Of a stretch of DNA of 64,000 nt, positions 1-6,966 are shown in pieces. The stretch comes from Streptomyces sp. TRM49041 (GTDB lineage: Bacteria > Actinomycetota > Actinomycetes > Streptomycetales > Streptomycetaceae): the NCBI RefSeq assembly GCF_008271805.1, contig NZ_VSRY01000152.1, positions 310,001-374,000 of the forward strand. The letters are read 5' to 3'. How positions within the stretch are numbered: position 1 is the first letter of the stretch; each line of letters starts with the position of its first letter. Position numbers and translations under genes: made by a program. The notes below the pieces were generated by a model. It searched no databases. It saw only the letters and a program-made list of their open reading frames with translations, and was not told where the DNA came from.

Positions 1-338
1 GCTGCGACGGATACGGCCACATCGCCCGGGGCTGCGAGCACCCCCGCCCCGACGGGCAGCCCTGCTGGCATCCCTCGGCCCCGCACCTCTCCCTGCGCGA
101 CCAGGGCCTTTGCCCGCGCCACCTGCCGCCCCTCGCCGTCCACGACTGGGTGAGGCACCCCGAGCAGCCGCTCTACGGCCGCGTCACCCGCGTCGAGCCC
201 GACGGCACTGTCGCCGTCGACTTCGTGAGCGGTGAACTCACCCTCCACGCCGCCCAGGTGCCCCGCGTTCCCCCACACATCGCGAATGAGCTCGACCGAG
301 GGCCGCTCAACAGCCCCGTGTACCTGATCGAGGACTGA
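1..338 (+). CDS. Hypothetical protein, 5'-truncated by the window edge
   Basis: The frame is open from the left edge to the TGA at 336-338, so the start lies outside the window. The 111 visible residues begin with a cysteine/histidine-rich stretch (CDGYGH, RGCEHP, QPCWHP, GLCPRH) that could bind zinc. A short segment reading YGRVTRVEPDGTVAVDF follows and looks like a small beta-barrel. I recognise no family. It is the first of a rightward series of small, tightly packed genes that look like cargo of an integrative element or phage. The zinc role is only inferred from Cys/His spacing. Confidence 0.6.
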   Translation, partial: CDGYGHIARGCEHPRPDGQPCWHPSAPHLSLRDQGLCPRHLPPLAVHDWVRHPEQPLYGRVTRVEPDGTVAVDFVSGELTLHAAQVPRVPPHIANELDRGPLNSPVYLIED

Positions 339-415
339 CACCTCCGGCGCGCCGTGTGCGAGACGGCACCGGGGCCGACCACCACCCCTTCTACGAGCGG
401 AAAGAGAGCTGCACC

Positions 416-778
416 ATGAGCAATCACGCCGTGATCACCCTCGGCTTCACCAGGACTGTGTACGCCCACGAACTGCAACCGGGCGACGTGTTCACCTTCC
501 CCGACGCGCCGACCACCCCCCTGCTCATCACCAGCGTCGGCAAGGTCACCGTCTCCTCCGAGCTGGCGCTCCTGCGCTTCACCCTCCCCGGCCCGGGCAC
601 TCAGCTTCACCTGCCCGCCAACACCCCGGTCCGCCCCCGCCGCATGATCCGCACCGTCACCCTGAGATGCCTGCTGTGCAAGAAGGCCGAGGACATCGAG
701 CTCGATCTCCCGCACGACGGCGAGCCCCTGTCCTTCGTCTGCGGCAAGCACACCCCGGACAGCGAGGCCACGTCATGA
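416..778 (+). CDS. Hypothetical protein with C-terminal zinc-ribbon-like cysteines
   Basis: This 120-residue protein starts at ATG 416 behind a purine-rich AAAGAGAG ribosome site. The N-terminal two thirds read like a small beta-rich domain (GDVFTFPDAP, LLITSVGKV) and contain no catalytic motif I recognise. The C-terminal third carries CLLCKK followed by FVCGKH, a CxxC plus CxxxH arrangement that may form a zinc ribbon. Its stop overlaps the start of the next gene as ATGA, which indicates translational coupling. Function is unknown. The setting is the cargo region of a mobile element. Confidence 0.65.
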   Translation: MSNHAVITLGFTRTVYAHELQPGDVFTFPDAPTTPLLITSVGKVTVSSELALLRFTLPGPGTQLHLPANTPVRPRRMIRTVTLRCLLCKKAEDIELDLPHDGEPLSFVCGKHTPDSEATS

Positions 779-1164
779 GCCTCACCTACCTCAGCGCCGT
801 CAACCTGCTGCGCCGCGCAGACGAGGAGAAGGCCCGCTCCCTGTACGCCGACGTCATCGAAGCCCTCGAACAGCACGTCACCGACGTCGGCGTGGACTTC
901 TGCGGCAACGAGCTGAACATCACCGTCCAGCTCGCCGAGGACCAGTACGTCGCCATCGCCGGCCGGTACTCCCTGCCCTGGCACGACGACCGCAGCGAAC
1001 TCGGCGGCTGGATGGCCGTCCACATCGACGACGTGTACGGCAGCCGCAAGGTCATCTACGACACCACGACGCCCGAAGGCGAACCGCCCGGCGACCTGTC
1101 CCCTGGACCACTGGCCGAGGAAGTCGGCGCGTACGTGAGCGGCTGGCACGCCGAACACGGATAA
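775..1164 (+). CDS. Hypothetical mobile-element protein
   Basis: A 129-residue acidic protein starts at ATG 775 inside the stop codon of the preceding gene (ATGA overlap). It has no signal peptide or membrane segment. The sequence is mixed alpha/beta: a helical N-terminus (SAVNLLRRADEEKARSLY) and a central segment with a single cysteine (VDFCGNELNI). I recognise no family. Third-position GC and tight spacing support it as a real gene that is co-translated with its upstream neighbour. Confidence 0.65.
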   Translation: MSLTYLSAVNLLRRADEEKARSLYADVIEALEQHVTDVGVDFCGNELNITVQLAEDQYVAIAGRYSLPWHDDRSELGGWMAVHIDDVYGSRKVIYDTTTPEGEPPGDLSPGPLAEEVGAYVSGWHAEHG

Positions 1165-1259
1165 CCCATCCCACCCGCACCACCACCCGGGGGCCGTGCA
1201 GTGCGAGCAGCCGCGGCCCCCGGCTCCCACCCATGCCCCCACGAATGAAGAGAGAGATC

Positions 1260-1907
1260 ATGCCCAGCTTCACCGTCGGCAGCGGTCCCGCCCTCGAGGC
1301 GTCCGCGTACGCCGACTTCGGCACCGGCCAGGTGGTCTACCGCATCACCGATATCGGCGCGTTCACCCTCGGCTGGGACCCGGACCACCACCCCGAAGCC
1401 GACCAGGACCCGATGGAGGAGATCCTCCACGTCGCCTACGGCACCGGCCCGTTCGGTTTCCAGATGGACGAAGCCCCCGTCCTGTTCGGCATCACGATCG
1501 CCGGCACCGAGTCCTTCACCCGCGCCACCCTTACCGCAGGCACCCTCCGACTCCGCCCCTACCGCCTGATCATCAGCGCCCCTGTCCGCGTCCCGAAGGG
1601 CACAGCCCGCCGGGCTTCCGCCATCGTCTCCGCCCTGGCCCGCCACTGGCTCGCCCAGCCCTGGACACCGGACCTGCGCCGCGCCCACGAACACCACTGC
1701 GCGCCCCGCTCCCTGAGCCGGTACGGCGGACTCATCGCGCAGCACGAGGAGCGGATGCGGCGCCTCCGCGAGGACCATGCCTACTACATCCAGCGCGCGG
1801 ACCGCGCCACGGCGATCCTCCAGGCGGGTCCCGTACCCGCTCCCGCGGGCGCCCCACCACACCCGTTCGCGTCGGCGGACGCGTCGGCCGAGACGACGGG
1901 GCGGTGA
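1260..1907 (+). CDS. Hypothetical mobile-element protein
   Basis: The 215-residue product is taken from ATG 1260, which follows an AGAGAGA ribosome site; in-frame ATGs at 1233 and 1248 are alternatives. The N-terminal two thirds look beta-rich (YADFGTGQVVYRITDIG, FGFQMDEAPVLFGITIAG). The C-terminal third is helical and arginine-rich and ends in a Pro/Ala tail. No enzyme motif is visible. It overlaps the following methylase-like gene by four bases (GTGA), so the two are probably translated together. Function is not assignable. Confidence 0.6.
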   Translation: MPSFTVGSGPALEASAYADFGTGQVVYRITDIGAFTLGWDPDHHPEADQDPMEEILHVAYGTGPFGFQMDEAPVLFGITIAGTESFTRATLTAGTLRLRPYRLIISAPVRVPKGTARRASAIVSALARHWLAQPWTPDLRRAHEHHCAPRSLSRYGGLIAQHEERMRRLREDHAYYIQRADRATAILQAGPVPAPAGAPPHPFASADASAETTGR

Positions 1908-2887
1908 ACGGCGTGGTCCAGTTCGACCTGTTCGGCGAGGTGGAGCAGAAGCTCGATGGGCGCGCCAAGCAACGCGAGGAGGAAGCCGCCAAGCCCACTC
2001 CACGAGCGGCTCCGGCCTCGCGCCGCACGCGCCGCGCTTTCCCGGGCGACCCGCACCGGCACGCCGGCGAAGTCGCCGAGAACGTCATCGCCGCATGGTT
2101 CAGCCACTACGGCGGAAGCCGTATGGACGTCCCGATCGGCACCGTTGCCGCGCTGTCCTTCTTCCGGGAACCCCTCGTCGGCGACTGGCTCCTCACCCTC
2201 GAACCCGCCCAGCTCCCGCCGCTTCTGCGGGAGATCTGGGGTGTCCAGTGGATGGCCCGCCCCGACCTCATCGAGGTCGCGCGCCCTCTGCACGACTGGG
2301 TCGAGGAGAGCCCCGACGAGTATCAGCTGCGAGCCGTCCAAGCGGTCATCCACACCGCCATCTACAACGGGCTGTTGGACCTCACCGCACGGGACGATCC
2401 CTACGACCGGTCCCAGGCGGACGTGCTCAGCCCGCTGCTGACAGGACTGCGGCACAAGAGCGACAAGAAGTGGCGCGGCGAGTACCACACACCACCCTGC
2501 GTGTCCGACCTGATGGCGCACATCCTCGTCGACACCGACCACGGGTCGTCGATCCGCGAACCGGCCATCGGCAGCGGCGGCATGTTCCGCTCCGTCGCCC
2601 AACGCCTACGGGAACACAGCCTCAACCCACACGACTACACCTGGTTCGGCAACGACATCGACCGCCTCTCGACCGCCTGTGCCGCCGTCAACGCGATCTT
2701 GTGGGACCTCGGCCCCCGGACCGTGATCTGGTGCGGCGACTCCCTCGCCTCACGAGACGGCGGCGTATCCCAGGCTCTCGCCGAACGCGCGGCCGTCATC
2801 GAGCACCGCAACAACGTCGTCGGCAAGGCACGCATGGTCGCCGCAATCCGCCAGGCCGAGCGACTCCTGACAGGAACAGCCGAGTGA
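1904..2887 (+). CDS. N6-DNA-methylase-like protein lacking the NPPY-type catalytic motif, with N-terminal clamp-binding-like peptide
   Basis: The 327-residue protein starts at GTG 1904, overlapping the previous stop (GTGA). Residues 6-10 read QFDLF, which fits the bacterial sliding-clamp-binding pentapeptide pattern QxxLF. Residues 192-208 (GEYHTPPCVSDLMAHIL) and 219-226 (EPAIGSGG) resemble the GxxxTP segment and SAM-binding motif I of type I/N6-adenine methylases. NDIDRLSTACAAVNAIL at 250-266 fits the acidic motif II/III region. The protein then ends without any [DN]PP[YFW] motif IV, so it is either a truncated relative or a SAM-binding protein with another role. It overlaps the next PP-loop gene by GTGA, which suggests the two act together. 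Confidence 0.7.
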   Translation: MNGVVQFDLFGEVEQKLDGRAKQREEEAAKPTPRAAPASRRTRRAFPGDPHRHAGEVAENVIAAWFSHYGGSRMDVPIGTVAALSFFREPLVGDWLLTLEPAQLPPLLREIWGVQWMARPDLIEVARPLHDWVEESPDEYQLRAVQAVIHTAIYNGLLDLTARDDPYDRSQADVLSPLLTGLRHKSDKKWRGEYHTPPCVSDLMAHILVDTDHGSSIREPAIGSGGMFRSVAQRLREHSLNPHDYTWFGNDIDRLSTACAAVNAILWDLGPRTVIWCGDSLASRDGGVSQALAERAAVIEHRNNVVGKARMVAAIRQAERLLTGTAE

Positions 2888-3678
2888 ACGTCTTCTCCTT
2901 CGGCGGAGGTGTGCAGTCCACAGCGGCTCTGGTGCTGGCAGCCAAGGGCGAAATCCCGTACGACACCTTCCTGTTCGCCAACGTCGGCGACGACAGCGAA
3001 CACCCCGCCACCCTCCACTATGTCCGCACCGTCGCCATCCCGTACGCCCACCGCAACGGCATCGACCTGCACACCCTCAACCACAGACGGCGGGACGGCC
3101 ACATCGAGACCCTCTGGGACCGGCTGATGCGCCCCGGGTCCAAGTCCCTGCCCATCCCCGTCCGGATGAGCAACGGAGCCCCCGGCACCCGCAGCTGCAC
3201 CGCCGACTTCAAGATCCGCGTCATCGAGAAACACCTGCGCCGCAACGGCGCCACCCGCACCTGGCCGGCCACGGTCGGAGTCGGCATCTCCCTCGACGAG
3301 ATCCACCGCGCCAACAACCGCCGCCCCGGCCCGTACGAGAAGGTCACCTACCCCCTCCTCGATCTCGGTCTGCGGCGCACCGACTGCATGCGGGTCATCG
3401 CCGGTGCCGGGCTGCCCGTACCGCCGAAGAGCGCCTGCTTCTTCTGCCCGCTGAAACCCCTCACCGCATGGCAGCGACTCCGCGAAGACGAACCACAACT
3501 CTTCGACGTGGCCTGCCGACTCGAGACCACCCTCATCCAACGCCGCGCACAGCTCGGCAAAGACCCCGTCTTCCTGACCCGACTGGCCCGGCCCCTCGCG
3601 CAAGCAGTCCCCGAGGGCACCGAACCGCTGCCCTTCGACGACGACAGCCTGTGCGAGTCCGGCTGGTGCATGACCTGA
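2884..3678 (+). CDS. Phosphoadenosine-phosphosulfate-reductase-like (PP-loop) phage-type protein
   Basis: This 264-residue protein starts at GTG 2884 in a GTGA overlap with the methylase-like gene. Residues 5-13 (SFGGGVQST) form the ATP-binding PP-loop of the adenine-nucleotide alpha-hydrolase/PAPS reductase superfamily. Cysteines at about 105 (RSCTADFKI), 168 and 185/188 (ACFFCP) could hold an iron-sulfur cluster, as in DndC-type sulfur-transfer proteins; that assignment is inferred. Proteins of this type are common in actinophages and mobile elements, usually with unproven roles. Together with the neighbouring methylase-like protein, a nucleic-acid modification job is plausible. Sulfate assimilation is less likely, because no sulfate genes are nearby. 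Confidence 0.75.
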   Translation: MNVFSFGGGVQSTAALVLAAKGEIPYDTFLFANVGDDSEHPATLHYVRTVAIPYAHRNGIDLHTLNHRRRDGHIETLWDRLMRPGSKSLPIPVRMSNGAPGTRSCTADFKIRVIEKHLRRNGATRTWPATVGVGISLDEIHRANNRRPGPYEKVTYPLLDLGLRRTDCMRVIAGAGLPVPPKSACFFCPLKPLTAWQRLREDEPQLFDVACRLETTLIQRRAQLGKDPVFLTRLARPLAQAVPEGTEPLPFDDDSLCESGWCMT

Positions 3679-3706
3679 CCCAACAAGACCGAAAGGCCGA
3701 AACGAA

Positions 3707-4132
3707 GTGACCGGACAACCCCACGCGATCCGTATCGACACCGCCGGAGCGCTACGAGAGATCCCACTCGGCGACACGCCCCGCGACCAGGCCCGAGCAG
3801 TCAGCCGAGCACTCCTCGACGCACCCGCCGTGATCCGCAGGATTGACCACCCGGACGGCTCCATCGTGGTCATCGGCGGCAAGAACCGCGAGCAGCACCC
3901 GCCGAACCTCCACGCCAGCCTGCTCGCCCACGCCCTCGGCGGCCCCGCCGAAGACCTCCGCGGCTCCGTGGTCTTCGCGGGCCTGGCCCCCTCCGACCGC
4001 CTGATCCCACTGCCCGGCCCGGCTCTGACCGAAGCCCGGGAGATCTGCACCACGGCCCCGGGCCAGCTCCCTGAAGCCGGACCAACCACCCCCATCGCAT
4101 CACACCGCACGACCGAGAAGGGCAACTCGTGA
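3707..4132 (+). CDS. Hypothetical protein of mobile element
   Basis: The 141-residue product begins at GTG 3707, 28 bases after the PP-loop gene, and overlaps the next gene by four bases. It has no signal peptide or membrane helix. The central part (PAVIRRIDHPDGSIVVIGGKN) looks beta-stranded and the remainder is probably helical. I recognise no family or active-site motif. Coupling to the flanking genes makes it part of the same rightward operon of element cargo. Confidence 0.6.
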   Translation: MTGQPHAIRIDTAGALREIPLGDTPRDQARAVSRALLDAPAVIRRIDHPDGSIVVIGGKNREQHPPNLHASLLAHALGGPAEDLRGSVVFAGLAPSDRLIPLPGPALTEAREICTTAPGQLPEAGPTTPIASHRTTEKGNS

Positions 4133-4860
4133 GCCCAGCGAAGCCGACCACGCCGAAGGACTCCAGGGTCCCGAAGAAGCAGCGCGTCTTCCCCGCGGAC
4201 TTCGCCGCATTTGTCACCGCAACCGCCGCCGCGCTCGGCGACGGCTGGGCCGTCGACACCGACGACAAACCCCACCCCGGGCCGTCCGCGTACCTCGCCC
4301 ACCCCGACGGCCGTCGCATCGGCATCAAGCACCTCTGGCGAGGCGAGGCCGTCCAGACCTGGGCGCTCGACGTGCCGCCCCGCGAGTTCGAGGAGGGTGA
4401 CCGCGACGCCGAGTCGTACGCCGACAGCCTCAAGCACCTCTCCCCTAGCATCCGCTACAACGTCGGCGTCCACTTCACTGACAACCCGCCCGCCGCGACC
4501 GTGGCACGGAACATCCGCACCCGACTGCTGCCGGCATTCGACGGCGAGCGCCCACCGCTGCGTGCCTTCCCCAAGAAGCCTTCCCGCCGTGCTCCAGGCG
4601 CCGAGAAGAACCCGGCAGCCGCCAACGCGTCGACGAGCGGCGACAACCTCCAGCCAGAGCAAGCGACCGCCACCAAGGCCCCGGTGAAGACCCCACGCCG
4701 CACAGCCAAGAAGACGCAGACGCCCGTGAAGGCCACCGAGCCGAAGAAGCGGACACCAGCGCCCCGGTCACGCCGCGCCACGACGACGGCGAAGGCGACG
4801 AATGCGCGGGGCACCAAGGCGCAGAAGTCGAAGCCGCCCGAAGCCGCCACCAGTAACTGA
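4129..4860 (+). CDS. Hypothetical protein with a histone-H1-like Lys/Ala/Pro/Thr-rich tail
   Basis: The 243-residue protein starts at GTG 4129, overlapping the preceding stop. Residues 1 to about 140 form a folded-looking domain (FPADFAAFVTATAAALG, YLAHPDGRRIGIKHLW, PSIRYNVGVHFTDNPP). Residues from about 150 to the end are a low-complexity basic tail rich in Lys, Ala, Pro and Thr (for example TPRRTAKKTQTPVKA), as in actinobacterial histone-like proteins. The tail probably binds DNA or RNA without sequence specificity; this is inferred from composition. The N-terminal domain is unrecognised. A DNA-coating or anti-restriction role in the element is possible but unproven. Confidence 0.6.
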   Translation: MSPAKPTTPKDSRVPKKQRVFPADFAAFVTATAAALGDGWAVDTDDKPHPGPSAYLAHPDGRRIGIKHLWRGEAVQTWALDVPPREFEEGDRDAESYADSLKHLSPSIRYNVGVHFTDNPPAATVARNIRTRLLPAFDGERPPLRAFPKKPSRRAPGAEKNPAAANASTSGDNLQPEQATATKAPVKTPRRTAKKTQTPVKATEPKKRTPAPRSRRATTTAKATNARGTKAQKSKPPEAATSN

Positions 4861-4932
4861 TCAGCCCCCGGGTGCGGGACGGCCCAATGGCCGCCCCGCA
4901 CTCACATCCCATTGGAGAATCTGAGGACTGCC

Positions 4933-5433
4933 ATGACACAACTTGACCTATTCGGAGAGAAGCAGGCCGCCACGGACCGCAGATCCGCCCGCGAGGCGGA
5001 ACGCGACGCCCGAGCCGCCCGCCACGCCGCCTACCGCGAATCCCTGAAGACCGACTGCTGCACCGGCCAGCCCATCCCGCCCGACGAGCGCGGCCTCCCG
5101 CAGTACCGCTGCGGACGCTGCGGCGCCCTCGCCTTCGCCGGCACCTTCGCCTTCAACCACGACTGCGGCTGGGCCGGCTGCTGGGCCGACAGCGAACCCA
5201 CCCGCGGCACCGGCAAGACGATCCACGACGTCGGCCTCTCCGCCTACCGGCACGACAACCAGCACCACCCCCACTGCGCCCGCCCCGGCTGCGGCCACGC
5301 GCGCGGCATCCACCAGAGCGTCCCGCGCACCGCGCCCGAGAGCGCCAGCTGCTACGAGTACTGCGGCTGCCGCGGATACGTCGCACCCGCCATGTCCGGC
5401 ACCGGCGAGGAGGCCGACCATGCTCACCACTGA
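4933..5433 (+). CDS. Cysteine/histidine-rich protein with N-terminal clamp-binding-like peptide
   Basis: The 166-residue protein starts at ATG 4933 behind a TGAGGA ribosome site. Residues 3-7 are QLDLF, an excellent match to the consensus bacterial sliding-clamp-binding motif. A basic alpha-helical stretch follows (RSAREAERDARAARHAAYRE). The rest has several potential zinc-binding clusters: CCTG, YRCGRCGALA, NHDCGWAGC, HPHCARPGCGHARG and CYEYCGCRG. It may be a zinc-finger DNA-binding or nuclease-accessory protein that docks on the clamp. No catalytic residues are clear. It overlaps the next gene by 14 bases. Confidence 0.65.
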   Translation: MTQLDLFGEKQAATDRRSAREAERDARAARHAAYRESLKTDCCTGQPIPPDERGLPQYRCGRCGALAFAGTFAFNHDCGWAGCWADSEPTRGTGKTIHDVGLSAYRHDNQHHPHCARPGCGHARGIHQSVPRTAPESASCYEYCGCRGYVAPAMSGTGEEADHAHH

Positions 5434-5764
5434 ACAGCTCGCCGCCATCGCCACCCTGCGAGACAAGATCATCCCGGGCCCCTGGGGCGTCATCAGGATC
5501 GACATCGAGGAAGGCGTGACCAGCTTCCTCATCACCGACAGCAACGACGACCGCGTCGCCTCCGTCGACATCGCACACGAGGGAGAGGCCGAGGCGCTGG
5601 CCGGAGCCGAGGCGGACGCCCAGTTCATCGCCGAAGCCCGCGCCATCGTCGACCTCCTGCTGGACGAGGTGACCGAGCTCCGCGCCCAGCTCGCCCGTAC
5701 GCCGACTCCCCGGCGCCGGGCCTGGGGCGACCGGCTTCGCCCCAGGAACCGGGCGGGCACCTGA
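5420..5764 (+). CDS. Small phage-type protein with acidic/coiled C-terminal helix
   Basis: The 114-residue product starts at ATG 5420 within the end of the preceding gene. The layout PGPWGVIRIDIEEG, then SVDIAHEGEAEALAGAEADAQFIAEARAIVDLLLDEVTELRAQL, resembles small actinophage proteins that record 'recently sampled' residues and end in a helical repeat; the family is not certain. The long acidic helix could form a coiled coil. The tail after residue 97 is arginine-rich. No enzymatic motif is seen. It is the last rightward cargo gene before a bidirectional terminator. Confidence 0.6.
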   Translation: MLTTEQLAAIATLRDKIIPGPWGVIRIDIEEGVTSFLITDSNDDRVASVDIAHEGEAEALAGAEADAQFIAEARAIVDLLLDEVTELRAQLARTPTPRRRAWGDRLRPRNRAGT

Positions 5765-5913
5765 TGTCCACCACGAGATCCGGTTCTCACCGTCCGCGCG
5801 GGACATCGCGGGCGCCCTCAAGAATGGCCGGATTCGAGCGACCTCGAGATCATCCCAAACTGGGCGCACTGGACACCTGACGGTGCGCCCAGACCAAGAA
5901 GACACCTGACCAC

Positions 5914-5947
5914 AAGGGCGGCCCAGACTCATGTCCGGGCCGCCCTT
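5914..5947. terminator. Bidirectional terminator hairpin
   Basis: A perfect 11-bp stem (AAGGGCGGCCC with GGGCCGCCCTT) encloses a 12-base loop. It sits between the end of the rightward cargo genes and the stop of the leftward DUF5713 gene, so it probably ends both transcripts. Confidence 0.75.
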
Positions 5948-5957
5948 CGGCCGTTGC

Positions 5958-6299
5958 TCACCAATCCCGGGTGGCGATCAGCTCCTCCACGTCCGCATCC
6001 GCGAACCCGTAGGTCGACGCAACGAACCAGAAGTCCTCAGCGATCTCCTCGCGCGCTACCGTCTCGATCTCGCTGCCGGCCGCCTCGAACTCCGCCTCCA
6101 GCAGGTTGAACTCATTCGTTGCGGCCTGCGTGAGCGCGTACAGTGCCGCCAGGTCCGACGGCTGCTCAGCTTCGATCCGCTCGCACAGCCGACCCAGAAT
6201 CGCTCTGCCCTTGTCAAGGACGTGATCGGGGAAGTACGTGTCCGCGTAAAGCGGCTGCAGAAACGCACGTTCCGCTACCTGCTGGTTTGTGATCGGCAT
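5958..6299 (-). CDS. DUF5713 family protein
   Basis: This 113-residue protein matches my memory of the DUF5713 family from N-terminus (ITNQQVAERAFLQPLYAD) to C-terminus (EEIAEDFWFVASTYGF). The family is small, acidic, cytoplasmic and largely helical, and its function is unknown. It is transcribed leftward, against the cargo genes, and faces them across a shared terminator. It lies inside the mobile element, about 430 bases from the attachment site, so it is probably a passenger gene of the element. Confidence 0.8.
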   Translation of the reverse strand: MPITNQQVAERAFLQPLYADTYFPDHVLDKGRAILGRLCERIEAEQPSDLAALYALTQAATNEFNLLEAEFEAAGSEIETVAREEIAEDFWFVASTYGFADADVEELIATRDW

Positions 6300-6530
6300 A
6301 GCGCCCCCACCCCTGTCGAAGAACTGACGCGCCGATCATGCACCAGGCGACTGACAGCAGCCCTGCCGGCGCAACCCCGCCCACCGAGGCTGAGGCCCAC
6401 CGCTCATTGAGGCAAAGAAGGAAGCGAACCCGCGCCGCGAAGGGCAAGCAGTGCTCACGGAACCGAAGCAGGCGTCCGATCAGGGCATCGAAGCAGTGCT
6501 GGTCAGCGGCCATCCCCGGCGCCTCCCCGC

Positions 6531-6577
6531 GGGGACAAGGTGGGGACAAGCGGGAGTCGTGGGGACGCTGTGGGGAC
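6531..6577 (+). repeat. Four GGGGAC direct repeats near the attachment site
   Basis: Four copies of GGGGAC, mostly preceded by GT, occur within 47 bases about 150 bases inside the element end. Direct repeats in this position are typical of arm-type integrase or excisionase binding sites next to attP. The role is inferred from position only. Confidence 0.4.
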
Positions 6578-6725
6578 GTAGTGATCGTCAAGATCGGGGA
6601 GATGCCAGGACGGTTTGGGACTCGTCGGAACGGCATCGCGCCAGGTCAGGCAGGGTGGACGTCGGCGAACGGCGATCAAGCGCAGGTCAGCTGATCATGG
6701 CGATTCTGACGATGATCATACTTAC

Positions 6726-6765
6726 AAAGCAGATGTCGGCGGTTCGAAACCGTCCGCGCCCACCA
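6726..6765 (+). mobile_element. Attachment-site junction: displaced 3' part of a tRNA gene (tRNA-Val-like)
   Basis: The sequence from about 6726 reads as the 3' part of a tRNA: variable region, a T arm with five paired bases around TTCGAAA, a CGCGCCC acceptor strand, discriminator A and an encoded CCA at 6763-6765. The CTTACAAA just before it recalls a TAC anticodon loop, and the T arm resembles bacterial tRNA-Val. The 5' half is missing, so this is not a functional tRNA. Such fragments are left where an integrase inserts an element into a tRNA 3' end. The restored complete tRNA should lie at the other end of the element, left of the window. Confidence 0.75.
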
Positions 6766-6770
6766 CCGAG

Positions 6771-6802
6771 AAGACCCCCGGCCGATGACGGCCGGGGGTC
6801 TT
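6771..6802 (+). terminator. Former tRNA terminator hairpin
   Basis: A perfect 14-bp stem (AAGACCCCCGGCCG / CGGCCGGGGGTCTT) encloses the tetraloop ATGA. It begins six bases after the CCA of the tRNA fragment. It is probably the original terminator of the tRNA gene, now separated from its promoter by the inserted element. Confidence 0.8.
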
Positions 6803-6966
6803 CCGTGTTCGCGTGTGCGCCGCGGCGCGGTCCGTGCGGTGACGGTTACAGGCTGAGGGCGTCTACACCTTCACAGGTTCGTGACGGTTGTTCCCGGCTG
6901 CGGCGGCGCGAACCGGTTGGCGCGTGCGAGGGCCGGGTGTCCGGACCGACCGTGCCGCCGCGGGGG

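Larger units (their letters stand above)
6300..6966. other. Gene-free right arm of the mobile element and its junction
   Basis: I see no convincing gene here. The stretch holds GGGGAC direct repeats (6531-6577), a tRNA 3'-fragment that marks the element boundary (about 6726-6765) and a strong terminator (6771-6802). From about 6765 the sequence should be original chromosome. No integrase is visible, so it would lie at the other, unseen end. Confidence 0.6.

Noticed and set aside
2635..4662. A leftward 675-codon open frame opposite the PP-loop and neighbouring genes
   Set aside because: It runs antisense to genes with motif support and has low-complexity Val/Gly-rich composition.
6721..6765. 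A complete tRNA-Val gene
   Set aside because: Only the 3' part is present; there is no D arm or 5' acceptor strand before 6721 that pairs with CGCGCCC.
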